A DNA stretch of 64,000 nt from Niabella pedocola. GTDB taxonomy: Bacteria; Bacteroidota; Bacteroidia; Chitinophagales; Chitinophagaceae. Positions within the stretch are counted from its first letter, which is position 1. Each line of letters begins with the position of its first letter. The stretch covers positions 1 through 64,000 of the forward strand of contig NZ_JAJNEC010000002.1 in assembly GCF_021044425.1 (NCBI RefSeq), written 5' to 3'. Position numbers and translations under genes: made by a program. The notes beneath the pieces were generated by a model. The model was not told the DNA's origin. It saw nothing but the letters and a program-made list of their open reading frames with translations, and searched no databases. Shown in pieces: positions 16,195 through 24,910 of the stretch.

Positions 16195-16779
16195 ATGCAT
16201 TTTTTAAACCAATCCGCTTTTTTGAAAAGTACCATCTGCTCTGTAGTGATCTGTTTGTTCCTGGTTACAAAAACCGCCGCACAATCCGGTTCAAATATCC
16301 GGCTGGATGTGGCGGATCTGTATAGCACACATGGCACACATTTTCCCGGCGTAAGCGTTTCCTATAACCGGCTCTTTGGAAAAAAATGGGAACTGGGCGC
16401 CGGTATCGAATATTCCGGTACTTCGTTTCATGATGATAATGGCTGGAACCTTTACCATCTCCGGTTTTTGCCGGTTTACCTGAGTGAATATTTTTATATG
16501 GGTAATTTTGATCGTTGGGCGCCCTATGCACATCTGCAGGAAGGTATCAGTTTTGCACGGTATGATAAAGAGTTTGAAGATGATCCCGGCACCCGTTATC
16601 CCGTTAAAGAAAGCGGCTTCTATGGTTACGGAGGCGTTGGAACCCGTTATGCCTTGTCGCGCAAATCCGGTTTATTCGCTGAGGCCGGCATGAAAGCCTT
16701 TCATCTTTCTTTTAACAATTTAGATGTAAATCCCCATGGTTTTGCATTGAAATTGGGCTATGTTTACCGGCTCAAATAA
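16195..16779 (+). CDS. Outer-membrane beta-barrel-like protein
   Basis: The 194-residue reading starts at the ATG at 16195: the longer open frame (from 16042) would run through the terminator, and only the later start gives a signal peptide (about 1-31, ending TAAQSGS). The mature part alternates aromatic and polar residues (SYNRLFGKKWELGAGIEYSG, FYGYGGVGTRYAL) and ends in LKLGYVYRLK. This is typical of a small outer-membrane barrel or opacity-like fold. It is 15 bp upstream of mprF, so it is probably the first gene of the mprF operon. The function is unknown; an envelope role goes with the operon. Confidence 0.7.
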   Translation: MHFLNQSAFLKSTICSVVICLFLVTKTAAQSGSNIRLDVADLYSTHGTHFPGVSVSYNRLFGKKWELGAGIEYSGTSFHDDNGWNLYHLRFLPVYLSEYFYMGNFDRWAPYAHLQEGISFARYDKEFEDDPGTRYPVKESGFYGYGGVGTRYALSRKSGLFAEAGMKAFHLSFNNLDVNPHGFALKLGYVYRLK

Positions 16780-16794
16780 CTGAACCAAATCTAT

Positions 16795-19401
16795 ATGAAA
16801 GAGCGGATATTAAAACAGTTCCGGAAGTTTTCGCCCAAGACCTATTGGAAGGAAATCCTTGCGGTGCTCGTAATCCTGCTGGCGTTTGTGTTTTTCCGGA
16901 GCGAACGAAAAGAGCTGCAATCCATTTTGCCGCAGCTGCGGGCTGCTGACGGCCGCTGGATCTTTGCCGGGTTGGCCGTAACTGCACTTTATGTGTTGCT
17001 GCAGGCGCTGATGTATATTTACAGTTTCCGGGCAATGGGCATGCGGCTGCGGTTATCGGATGCCGTGGAACTGTTTCTGAAACGGAATTTTTTAAGCGTA
17101 TTTCTTCCGGCCGGCGGCATCAGTTCACTGGCCTATACCACATCGCAATTACGTAAGCGGAACCTGAATGCCACACAGATCCATCAGGCAAGCGCTATTT
17201 ATGGATATGTGGGCTTATTAACGGTGTTCCTGATCGGGGTGCCGGTGATCCTGTATACCATCGGCAAACAACGGCATGCGGGGGCTGCGGGGCTTTCGTT
17301 GCTGTTACTGGGCCTGCTGTTGGGTGCGGTGTTCCTGGTCGTATACACTTTTAGAAAAAAAGGAACCTTATACCAGTGGATCAGCCGGAAATTTCCCTCG
17401 GTGATCAATAACATCGATGCGGTCTTTTCCGGAACCATCAATAAGCGGCAACTGTGGCTAACCATCGCCGCATCGCTGGCTATTGAATGTTGTGGCATTG
17501 CGCACGTGTACATCAGTATTTATGCGCTGGGTGCGGCACCTTCCTTCCAGGTGGCGGCGGTAGGGTATACACTCTCCGTGGTATTGATGATCCTGTCGCC
17601 GTTTTTACGCGGCCTGGGCGCTGTAGAGTTTACCATGTTGTATATTTTTATGGGGTATGGCTATCGCCATGATGAAGGACTGGGCATTACCCTGTTGTAC
17701 CGGGTATTTGAATTTTGGATCCCTTTAATGCTGGGGCTGTTTGCATTTGTGTGGAGAGGGCGGCAACTGGTGGCGCGCATCATGCCGGCAATTGGTATAT
17801 TCTTCCTCGGTATTGTTAATATTATTTCGGTGGCCACACCGCCGCTGGCTGAACGGATGCGGCTGGACCGGTATTATCTTCCTGTGGAAGCCATCCATGC
17901 CTCCAAACTCATGGTGCTGGTAATGGGAGTCTCCTTACTGGTAACCTCGGCCTATCTCATTAAGGGGCTTCGGGCCGCCTGGATCGCGGCGCTTGTATTT
18001 ACAGCACTCTCCATTTTAGGTAATATTGCAAAGGCGCTGGATTACGAAGAGAGCCTGCTGGCCGGTTTTATCCTGGTGCTGCTGATCACCAACAGCAAAC
18101 AATACCGCATTAAAGAAAATCCCCGGTGGATCCGCATTGGCTTTGCTACTTTTTTTATTACTCTTTTTTCGGTTTGTCTCTTTGATTTCCTGAGCTTTTA
18201 TTTTATTGATAAACGGCACTTTGGTATTGATTTTAACTGGCGCCAGTCCCTGTACTATACTCTTAGAAGTTTTCTGTTGTTTTCGGATGATGAGCTTACA
18301 CCCAAAACGCATTTCGGACGCGACTTTGTAAACATTACGCGGTTCCTGGGTTCCTGTGCCTGGTTGCTGCTGATCTATTCCCTGCTGCGTCCGCGGATCT
18401 TTGATGATACGGTTCCCGATGCCAAAACAGCCTCCGAACTGGCGCGGGAAATACTGGAAGAACATGGCCGGTCTGCAGTGGATTATTTTAAAACGATGCC
18501 CGATAAACAGTTATTTTTTTCCGGCATTACCAGCGGGTTTACGGCATACCGGGTGGCGAATGATTTTGCCGTTGTATTGGAAGAACCGGTTTGTGCCGCA
18601 GAAGATAAGATTGATGTATTGACGGAATTTGAGGCCTTTTGTAAACAGGAGGGTTTAAAAACCGTGTATTACCGGGTAGATGAAAGCAGCTTGCTGCATT
18701 TTGAAGACCTGAAGAAGATGAAGATCTTTATAGGGCAGGAGGCCATAATGGAGGTGGCACAATTTACATTGGAAGGAAAAGACCGTAAGTCGTTGCGTAA
18801 CGGCCTGAACAGTTTGCAGAAAAAAGGATATGAAACGGTGTTTATAGCCTCCCCGCACAGCGATGCATTGTTGCAGGAACTGGAATCAGTGTCGGACGAA
18901 TGGCTGGATAAATTTGAAAAAAAGGAAATGGTGTTCTCGCAGGGAATGTTCAGCCGGGAAGAGATACGGCATTCGGATGTGATCCTTGTAAAGGATGCGG
19001 AAGGAAGGGTGCAGGCCTTCCTGAACATTATCAGGGATTACACGCCGGAGGAATGTACCTATGACCTGATCCGCAAACGGCTGGAAGCCCCCGGAGGGTG
19101 TATGGATGCCCTGATTGTTAAGTTAACGGAGTATGCCAGGGAAAAACAATATAAATACCTCAACCTGGGCATGATTCCGCTGAATGGCCTCAATACGCCG
19201 GATAACCCCGCCGAACGTATCATTAAATATGCATCACAACGGATGGGCAGTTTGCGGCATTATAAAACGCTGCGTGATTTTAAAGAGAAGTACGCCACCA
19301 TATGGGAAAATAAGTATATGATCTTTGGAAATGATTTTGATCTGCTGCAGATCCCGGGGGCACTCAGAAAAGTAATGAAACCTTTATCAGATACAAATTA
19401 A
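16795..19401 (+). CDS. mprF: Bifunctional lysyl-phosphatidylglycerol synthase/flippase-like protein
   Basis: An inner-membrane enzyme that in characterised members moves lysine (or alanine) from aminoacyl-tRNA to phosphatidylglycerol and flips the product, lowering surface negative charge and giving resistance to cationic peptides. The 868-residue length is that of full bifunctional MprF. About 1-500 holds many membrane helices (lysyl-PG synthase TM/flippase domain, including FLKRNFLSVFLPAGGISSLAY). About 540-868 is the soluble DUF2156 synthase, with the family block DLIRKRLEAPGGCMDALIVK and LNLGMIPLNGL. It is 3 bp from the AcvB/VirJ-like gene, so they are tightly co-transcribed. Lysine specificity is not provable from sequence. 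Confidence 0.88.
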   Translation: MKERILKQFRKFSPKTYWKEILAVLVILLAFVFFRSERKELQSILPQLRAADGRWIFAGLAVTALYVLLQALMYIYSFRAMGMRLRLSDAVELFLKRNFLSVFLPAGGISSLAYTTSQLRKRNLNATQIHQASAIYGYVGLLTVFLIGVPVILYTIGKQRHAGAAGLSLLLLGLLLGAVFLVVYTFRKKGTLYQWISRKFPSVINNIDAVFSGTINKRQLWLTIAASLAIECCGIAHVYISIYALGAAPSFQVAAVGYTLSVVLMILSPFLRGLGAVEFTMLYIFMGYGYRHDEGLGITLLYRVFEFWIPLMLGLFAFVWRGRQLVARIMPAIGIFFLGIVNIISVATPPLAERMRLDRYYLPVEAIHASKLMVLVMGVSLLVTSAYLIKGLRAAWIAALVFTALSILGNIAKALDYEESLLAGFILVLLITNSKQYRIKENPRWIRIGFATFFITLFSVCLFDFLSFYFIDKRHFGIDFNWRQSLYYTLRSFLLFSDDELTPKTHFGRDFVNITRFLGSCAWLLLIYSLLRPRIFDDTVPDAKTASELAREILEEHGRSAVDYFKTMPDKQLFFSGITSGFTAYRVANDFAVVLEEPVCAAEDKIDVLTEFEAFCKQEGLKTVYYRVDESSLLHFEDLKKMKIFIGQEAIMEVAQFTLEGKDRKSLRNGLNSLQKKGYETVFIASPHSDALLQELESVSDEWLDKFEKKEMVFSQGMFSREEIRHSDVILVKDAEGRVQAFLNIIRDYTPEECTYDLIRKRLEAPGGCMDALIVKLTEYAREKQYKYLNLGMIPLNGLNTPDNPAERIIKYASQRMGSLRHYKTLRDFKEKYATIWENKYMIFGNDFDLLQIPGALRKVMKPLSDTN

Positions 19402-19404
19402 GAT

Positions 19405-20070
19405 ATGAAAGTGATCTGTTTTTTCTTCGGAATGTTATGGTCTTTGCATGCAACTGCTTCCGTTGGGGCCGCGTTGCCGTTAAAGAGCTGGCAGGGCAAC
19501 GATAAAATGCCCCTGGTGCTTTATATAAGCGGGGATGGCGGATTGAACAGCTTTACCAATGATTTTTGTAAAGGAGTCAATCAATCGGGCTATACCGTTA
19601 CGGCCATTAATTCCAAATCGTATTTCTGGAACAAAAAAACACCGGAACAGGTGGCGGCAGAATTAAGCACCTACCTGGATGGGGTGTTTAAGGGGCGGGC
19701 CAACCAGCAGTTGCTGATCATCGGGTATTCCTTTGGAGCAGACGTAATGCCTTTTATCCTGAACCGTCTGGGCGCCGGCGTTAAAGGTCATGTACTGCGT
19801 ACCATACTGATGGCACCATCGGCTACTACCGACTTCGTGATCCGCGTGGCCGATATGTGGGGAACGGCCAAAAAAAGAAGTATGGATGTGGTGGCCGAAG
19901 TGAACCGGGCGGCCGGTCAGCGCATCGTGGCTATTTTGCCGGGTGATGATAACGATTTTCCCGTGCAGGCGGTGAAACTTCCCGGTTTTAAGACATTGGT
20001 TTTAAAAGGCGGCCATCATTTTGACGGGGATACCGCCGGTCTTGTAAAGATAGTTGTGGGGCATTTCTGA
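19405..20070 (+). CDS. AcvB/VirJ-like periplasmic serine hydrolase
   Basis: A 221-residue exported alpha/beta-hydrolase-type protein of the bacterial virulence factor (AcvB/VirJ) family. The signal peptide covers about 1-18. VLYISGDGGLNSF is the first strand and oxyanion region. The nucleophile elbow is GYSFGADVMPF (Ser near residue 111), the acid is probably in LPGDDNDFP, and the base is His in KGGHHFDGD near the C-terminus. In Agrobacterium AcvB is a lysyl-PG hydrolase encoded with the MprF homologue LpiA. Here the gene starts 3 bp after mprF and ends overlapping the next ATG by one base. The inferred role is hydrolysis of aminoacylated PG made by the upstream enzyme. Confidence 0.82.
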   Translation: MKVICFFFGMLWSLHATASVGAALPLKSWQGNDKMPLVLYISGDGGLNSFTNDFCKGVNQSGYTVTAINSKSYFWNKKTPEQVAAELSTYLDGVFKGRANQQLLIIGYSFGADVMPFILNRLGAGVKGHVLRTILMAPSATTDFVIRVADMWGTAKKRSMDVVAEVNRAAGQRIVAILPGDDNDFPVQAVKLPGFKTLVLKGGHHFDGDTAGLVKIVVGHF

Positions 20071-21044
20071 TGAAAACAGGTTACAGGTATCTGGTCGTAT
20101 GCGGTCTGCTGGCAATAGGGCACCTGGCGCAGGCACAAGTAAAACGGGACACGACTTATATTGGCGGGTTCGACCGGGAGAATACCGTTGAAGTATACCC
20201 CGGTTATTACACAACCCGGTTCAATTTTTCAGGTTTCGGAAAAAAGCCTTCGCATTTTCAGCTTACCGCCAATACCAATGCGTATGCCGGCTTTTATGTT
20301 AACTATAAATGGGTGTCATTTCAATATGCCTGGGGCATACCGGGCACAGAACTGGCAAAAGGAATCAAGCTAAAACATATTTCATTCTCGTTCCGCTATA
20401 ACCGGCCGCGGTTAAGCATTTATCCTTTTTTTGACGGGTACGACGGGCTGCTGCTGCAAACCGCAAAGCCACATCCGCGCTTCGATTCATTCCGGGGCAT
20501 GCAATTATTTCGCGCCGGTACCCAGCTATATTATTTTACCAATCCGCAACGTTATGAATACAGGGCCGGGCTTTCGTTCTCCGAACGGCAACTCCGGTCT
20601 GCAGGCGGCATCATTTTTAATGTAACGCCGCAATGGCAAAAAATCAACTGGAAAACGCCCACACGGGCACTGATCCGGGATTCTGTTACCTACCAGTTGC
20701 TGGCTTCCGATCCGCAATGGCTGAGTATGGTAGCAGGGGCGGGCTATAATTACAACTGGGTTTTTCAAAAAGGCAAGTGGATCCTATCTCCTGCGTTGAT
20801 CGGGGGGATCGGTGCCGTAAAAGAACTTAACAACACGCGCTCCGTACAACCCGTATTGCAGCTGCAGGCCTGGGTGAATGCGGGTTTCAACGGTCCGGTA
20901 TTTTATGCATATATAAACGGAAACCTGCAAGCCACCCAAACGCACCTGATCGTAAGAAAACTTAACACCCGCGATGATGAGGTATCGCTGACGGTTGGAT
21001 ACCGGTTTAAAAGCCATCCGAAGAAGGTATTGGGAATGTTGTAA
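20070..21044 (+). CDS. DUF4421 family outer-membrane protein
   Basis: A 324-residue exported protein. The signal peptide (1-22) ends AQAQ. The mature part has repeated aromatic-flanked beta strands and the DUF4421 hallmarks (FDRENTVEVYPGYYTTRFNFS near the start, YDGLLLQT and MQLFRAGTQLYYFTNP in the middle) and ends in a strand finishing VLGML. A DUF4421 protein is probably a barrel in the outer membrane; the role is not established. Its ATG overlaps the stop of the AcvB-like gene by one base (TGATG), implying translational coupling and a shared role with the MprF module. Downstream lies a heptamer repeat region shared with the convergent kinase gene. Confidence 0.82.
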   Translation: MKTGYRYLVVCGLLAIGHLAQAQVKRDTTYIGGFDRENTVEVYPGYYTTRFNFSGFGKKPSHFQLTANTNAYAGFYVNYKWVSFQYAWGIPGTELAKGIKLKHISFSFRYNRPRLSIYPFFDGYDGLLLQTAKPHPRFDSFRGMQLFRAGTQLYYFTNPQRYEYRAGLSFSERQLRSAGGIIFNVTPQWQKINWKTPTRALIRDSVTYQLLASDPQWLSMVAGAGYNYNWVFQKGKWILSPALIGGIGAVKELNNTRSVQPVLQLQAWVNAGFNGPVFYAYINGNLQATQTHLIVRKLNTRDDEVSLTVGYRFKSHPKKVLGML

Positions 21045-21052
21045 GGCAGATT

Positions 21053-21189
21053 ACAGAATCCAGATTTGAGAATCGGGATTTGAGCCTTCAGCCTTCAGCT
21101 CTCAGCATTTAGCGTTCTGCCTTCAGATCAAAAACGCTGTGCCCTGCCGAGGTTTCGATTCTCAAATCTCAACTCTGGTATCTCAAAGC
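21053..21189. repeat. Heptamer array with inverted halves between convergent genes
   Basis: Runs of 7-bp units fill the spacer between two 3' ends. The left half has ATTTGAG/CCTTCAG-type units and the right half TCTCAAATC-type units. GATTTGAGAATCG (21063-21075) is the exact reverse complement of 21156-21168, and the pairing extends by one more base. A large hairpin could therefore form here and might act as a bidirectional terminator. Confidence 0.8.
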
Positions 21190-21193
21190 TAAA

Positions 21194-22534
21194 TCAAAAA
21201 TAAAGCAGGAATGCTGTTCCCTCACCTTCTTTACTTTTCATCTGGATGCTGCCTTTATGCAGAAGCATGATCTGTTTGCAAAGACTGAGACCGATACCGT
21301 TCCCGTTTTTACGGGTGCTGAAGAACGGGATAAAGATCTGTTCGGCAATTTCATTGGAAATACCCACGCCGTTATCTGCAATTTTGATATAGGGCCGTTC
21401 TTCATTGCTGAACGCCGAAAGAACGATTTGCGGCGCCGCGATCATTTTCACCGCCTCGATGGCATTGGTCATGAGGTTAATCAATACCTGCTCAATCAGG
21501 TTTACATCGGCCTGTATGCTCAAAAAGGGATCTTTCAGGATCACATCCAGCTGGATGTTTTTTTGATCCAGTGTAGGCTGCATCAGGTTTTGCAGGTTTT
21601 CAAACACATCGCTGACCAGTACTTTTTTAAATACCGGTTTGGTGATTTTGTTAAGGTTGCGGTAGGTAATGGCAAAGCGCTGAAGCCCCTCGCTTCTTTT
21701 TTTTATGGTCTCCAAACCCAGCCTCAGGTCTTCGGGATCGATCACTGCTGCGCCGGTATCCGTTTCCCGGGGCTCCAGCTGGCTCTTCAGGGTATCGGCC
21801 AGGGAAGAAATAGGGGCTACCGAATTCATGATCTCGTGGGTCATCACGTTGAGCAGTTTTTGCCAGGCCACCGATTCCGTTTCATCCAGCGTACCCTTGA
21901 TGCTTTGCAGGGAGATGAGTTTATCGGTTTGGCCATCGGTAGTAAAAAGCGTGGCACCTACGAGCAGTTTTTCATCCAGCATTCCCTTTTTAAACGTGAA
22001 GATGGTAGTTTGACCGGTTTCAATTTCGAGTAAGAGCTTCAGGAATTCCGGGTTCCGCTTTTCAAGCGCATGAATGTTTTTGAAATAGGGAATATCCGTC
22101 ATTTTCTTAAAGGCTTCATTCAGCCAGTTGATAACGCCGGTTGTATGGTTGAAGGAAAGAATACCGATCCCCGTGAGCTCCAGGATGGTTTGCAGATAAA
22201 TATTCTCCGCTTTCCGTTCTTTATTGACAGTTTTAAAGCGGTCGTTGATGGAATTAAGCCCCGTAAGCAGTTTTTTCATGTCGCCGCTTGCAGCAGCCGA
22301 GTTATAGTTTTTCCCAAAGTCGTTATATTTAACGGCTTCAACAAATTCCAGGATGATCTTGTCTGTTTTCTCGGCCGTTTGAACGATCCGTACGAGCATG
22401 TAGATCCAGAACGGGAAACAGGCGATGGCCCACCACCATTCCCGCCGCAGGCCGCACCAGGCGATGCCCGCCGTTAGCAGCAGCAACAGCAGGATCTGTG
22501 TAACCAGTCCAATTCTTTTTTTATTCAATGTCAT
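21194..22534 (-). CDS. NtrY-like sensor histidine kinase
   Basis: A 446-residue inner-membrane kinase partnered with the sigma-54-type regulator whose end it overlaps by 14 bp. Two membrane helices lie close together at the N-terminus (about 8-26 and 30-48) with almost no periplasmic loop. A coiled/HAMP-like stretch and a PAS-like domain (about 105-210) follow, then HisKA with the phosphoacceptor in NVMTHEIMNSVAP and HATPase_c with NLMTNAIEAV, IADNGVGIS and GNGIGLSLCKQ. The H box THEIMN is of the NtrY subtype. The lack of a periplasmic sensor suggests a signal within the membrane or cytoplasm. It is probably translated from the same transcript as the regulator. Confidence 0.9.
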   Translation of the reverse strand: MTLNKKRIGLVTQILLLLLLTAGIAWCGLRREWWWAIACFPFWIYMLVRIVQTAEKTDKIILEFVEAVKYNDFGKNYNSAAASGDMKKLLTGLNSINDRFKTVNKERKAENIYLQTILELTGIGILSFNHTTGVINWLNEAFKKMTDIPYFKNIHALEKRNPEFLKLLLEIETGQTTIFTFKKGMLDEKLLVGATLFTTDGQTDKLISLQSIKGTLDETESVAWQKLLNVMTHEIMNSVAPISSLADTLKSQLEPRETDTGAAVIDPEDLRLGLETIKKRSEGLQRFAITYRNLNKITKPVFKKVLVSDVFENLQNLMQPTLDQKNIQLDVILKDPFLSIQADVNLIEQVLINLMTNAIEAVKMIAAPQIVLSAFSNEERPYIKIADNGVGISNEIAEQIFIPFFSTRKNGNGIGLSLCKQIMLLHKGSIQMKSKEGEGTAFLLYF

Positions 22535-23879
22535 ATTTATTCAGCCTGCGGTAAAGCGCGGTTCGTGTCAATCCCAGTTCTTTCGCAGCTTTTGTAATGT
22601 TGCCGTTGTTTTTTTCAATGGCAAGCAGGATGGCGTTCCGCTCCAGCACATTCAGGTTAATCGATTCCGGTGCTTTGGTTAATTCCACGTCGCGGCTTTC
22701 GATGGGTGAAAACACAATATCACCCGGTAACAGCTCTTCGCCGTCGCTCATGATCACAGCGCGCTCAATGGCATATTGAAGCTCCCGCACATTGCCGGGA
22801 AAATGATAGTGATTGAGCTTATCGATCGTTTTTTTATCCAGCTCCAGGTTGGGCTTAAAATATTTTTCCTTGTATTGTTTTACAAAATGCCGGGCCAGCA
22901 GTTCAATATCGCCGGTTCTTTTCCGCAGCGGTGGCAATATGATCTCCACGGTGTTGATCCGGTAAATAAGATCTTTACGGAAGCGCTTTTCATTGGCCAG
23001 TTCTTCCAGCGGTACGTTGGTGGCACAAACCAGCCGGATATCGATGGGGATGGGCTGATGCGATCCTAATTTGGTTACCTGCCGGTTTTGCAGCACGGTT
23101 AACAGGCGGGCTTGCTGGTGCAGGGTAATGTTGCCGATCTCATCCAGGAACAGGGTTCCGCTATTGGCGGCTTCAAAACGCCCGGCGCGCTCTTCCCGCG
23201 CATCGGTAAACGCTCCTTTTGTATGACCGAAAAGTTCACTTTCAAAAAGACTTTCGGTGAGGGAGCCTACATCGGTTTTTATAAACGGACGTTGTGCCCG
23301 CAAAGATTGCTGATGGATGGCATGTGCTACGAGGTCTTTACCCGTACCGTTTTCACCCAGCACCAGGATATTAGCATCGGTAGGAGCGATCTTTTCAATT
23401 TTTTTCAGCACATCCTGCATGGCTTCCGAGTGCCCCAGCAATCCGCTGCCGGACCGGGTGATATCGGCCATAGCCCCCGCCGGTTTGCCGGTTCTTTTTT
23501 TAAGGAGCTCTTTTATGTTCTGGATCAACTGGTCGTTCTGCCAGGGCTTCAGCATAAAATCGGATGCCCCTTCTTTCAGCGATCGCACGGCCAGGTCAAT
23601 ATCGCCATAAGCTGTAATCATAATGATGGAGGCCTTGGATCCCAGCTCACGGATCTTTCGCAGCCAGTATAAGCCTTCATTGCCGGTGTTGATACTGCTG
23701 TTGAAGTTCATATCCATCAGCACCAGGTCGAAGTCTTTCTTCGAAAAAACCGATCGCAGCTGCTCCGGGTTCTTTTCGGTGGTTACTTCTTTAACCTGCG
23801 ATTTTAGCAGGAGACGAGCGGCTGTAAGCACATCCGGATCATCATCAACAATTAATATGGACGCATCTTTTAATAGCAT
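22521..23879 (-). CDS. Sigma-54-dependent response regulator (NtrC family)
   Basis: A 452-residue activator. The receiver (1-120) has the acidic cluster in LIVDDDPD and phosphoacceptor Asp56 in VLMDMNFN. The AAA+ domain (about 150-385) has Walker A GENGTGKDLVA, the sigma-54 contact loop as GAFTDA rather than GAFTGA, and Walker B GTLFLDEIGN. The C-terminal Fis-type helix-turn-helix is NGNITKAAKELGLTRTALYRRL. The GAFTDA form is frequent in Bacteroidota NtrC proteins, so it is probably functional. An in-frame extension to 23984 would put binding-site-like dyads (23944-23983) inside the gene and precedes MLLKDASILIVDD, so I start at 23879. It likely controls neighbouring genes (see the promoter features at 23944, 24713 and 38159). 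Confidence 0.92.
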   Translation of the reverse strand: MLLKDASILIVDDDPDVLTAARLLLKSQVKEVTTEKNPEQLRSVFSKKDFDLVLMDMNFNSSINTGNEGLYWLRKIRELGSKASIIMITAYGDIDLAVRSLKEGASDFMLKPWQNDQLIQNIKELLKKRTGKPAGAMADITRSGSGLLGHSEAMQDVLKKIEKIAPTDANILVLGENGTGKDLVAHAIHQQSLRAQRPFIKTDVGSLTESLFESELFGHTKGAFTDAREERAGRFEAANSGTLFLDEIGNITLHQQARLLTVLQNRQVTKLGSHQPIPIDIRLVCATNVPLEELANEKRFRKDLIYRINTVEIILPPLRKRTGDIELLARHFVKQYKEKYFKPNLELDKKTIDKLNHYHFPGNVRELQYAIERAVIMSDGEELLPGDIVFSPIESRDVELTKAPESINLNVLERNAILLAIEKNNGNITKAAKELGLTRTALYRRLNKYDIE

Positions 23880-23943
23880 ATGGATCACAAAAATCAGCAT
23901 AGTAAACCGGATAACAAATATTCTGTGCTGAAATTTTAACCAC

Positions 23944-24050
23944 TGTATCAAAAACAGACGGTAGTTGTCCGGTTTTGCGGTCATTTGAAAAAGAATATAA
24001 TCGCAAGTTGTTGATAATTAAATAGTTGTTTTTGTGGCACGTTGTTTCAA
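23944..24050 (+). promoter_or_regulatory. Paired dyads plus -24-like element before the secreted protein at 24101
   Basis: Two dyad-like sites, TGTATCAAAAACAGACG (23944-23960) and TGTCCGGTTTTGCGGTC (23966-23982), have centres about 22 bp apart. They are followed after about 51 bp by TGGCACGTTGTTTCAA (24035-24050). This has a perfect sigma-54 -24 box (TGGCAC) but a poor -12 box. The same layout recurs at 24713 and 38159. The region lies between the divergent sigma-54 regulator gene and the gene at 24101, so it may serve both. Confidence 0.5.
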
Positions 24051-24100
24051 TAGACTGTACAGACAAGACAACGTCCTTAAAAAAATTAAAACATAAAAAA

Positions 24101-24547
24101 ATGAAAAAGATCGCATGTATCGTAGCCGCCTTCATCGTGTTGAGCGCAGGCGCTGTTAACACAACACCGGTTGTAAATGAAAAAGTATTAAAGACATTTG
24201 ATATGCTTTTTGAAAAAGCAGAAAATGTAACCTGGAGAACAACGGATATCAATAACGAAGCCTGCTTTAATCTGAAAGATATTAAAGTACGGGCCGTTAT
24301 CGATAACAATGGTCAGCTGATCCGCACCATCCGTTATTACGGGGAAGAACATCTGCCCGCCAATATCCGCTACAGTCTGAAAAAGAAATTTGAAAAAAAA
24401 GAGATCCGCAATGTTTCTGAACTGAGCAGCAATGACGAGGTGACCTACTATGTAACCTTAATGGACGAAAAGCACCTGGTAAACGCGGTGGTAAACAGCG
24501 CCGGCCAGGTGATCCAGTCAAAAAGATATACCCGGGCAGACCGGTAA
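24101..24547 (+). CDS. Hypothetical secreted protein, PepSY-like fold possible
   Basis: 148 residues counted from the ATG at 24101; the longer frame from 24026 would place non-secretory residues before the clear signal peptide MKKIACIVAAFIVLSAGAVN. The mature protein reads as two similar alpha/beta units (FEKAENVTWRTTDINNEACFNLKDIKVRAVIDNNGQLIRTIRYY, later EVTYYVTLMDEKHLVNAVVNSAGQVIQSKRY). This is reminiscent of small periplasmic PepSY/BLIP-like proteins of Bacteroidota, but I do not claim the family. It is transcribed divergently from the sigma-54 regulator, behind the paired dyads. A likely target and perhaps a periplasmic sensor or damage marker of that system (inference). A terminator follows. 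Confidence 0.65.
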   Translation: MKKIACIVAAFIVLSAGAVNTTPVVNEKVLKTFDMLFEKAENVTWRTTDINNEACFNLKDIKVRAVIDNNGQLIRTIRYYGEEHLPANIRYSLKKKFEKKEIRNVSELSSNDEVTYYVTLMDEKHLVNAVVNSAGQVIQSKRYTRADR

Positions 24548-24574
24548 CTACTTCACATTTCTCATGTATAATAC

Positions 24575-24605
24575 GGAGTGGATAGTCTTATCTGCTCCTT
24601 TTTTT
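24575..24605 (+). terminator. Rho-independent terminator after the secreted protein
   Basis: A 10-bp stem (GGAGTGGATA pairing with TATCTGCTCC, two G-U) with loop GTCT is followed by seven T. It separates the gene at 24101 from the adaptor promoter at 24713. Confidence 0.75.
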
Positions 24606-24712
24606 CAAACCTGGAATTCGGATTGGAGCCATGAAGCAGGTGTTCATTGAATGACAGCAACGGATAGCCCGGGTTCCTCCGGCCTCCCGGTTTTCAAATA
24701 CGGGTTGCCGAC

Positions 24713-24818
24713 TGTATCAAAAGCGGACAGTGCTTGTGCGATAGCGGACAGAAAAATAAAGTTTCAATGGGTAATTGGTTTACTATCAATAGTTTGTTAA
24801 ATTGGCATATTGTTAAAG
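24713..24818 (+). promoter_or_regulatory. Paired dyads plus -24-like element before the MacA-like adaptor
   Basis: TGTATCAAAAGCGGACA (24713-24729) and TGTGCGATAGCGGACA (24735-24750) share the right half CGGACA exactly, 21 bp apart. After 52 bp comes TGGCATATTGTTAAAG (24803-24818), with a good -24 box and a weak -12 box. This matches the arrangement before 24101 and before permease 4. The rest of the 363-bp spacer holds the terminator at 24575 and a 21-codon open frame at 24861-24926 that overlaps the adaptor start. Confidence 0.55.
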
Positions 24819-24910
24819 GACAGATACTGCATGGATGCTTCCATTGAAGCGAAATAAGGAATGAATAAAAAGGAAACAGCTGAACGATTTTCACAACAAA
24901 AAAAGCAGCA

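Noticed and set aside
22521..23984. Longer start (23984) for the sigma-54 regulator
   Set aside because: The extra 35 residues are not part of a receiver domain and would cover the paired dyads; ATG at 23879 precedes the receiver directly.
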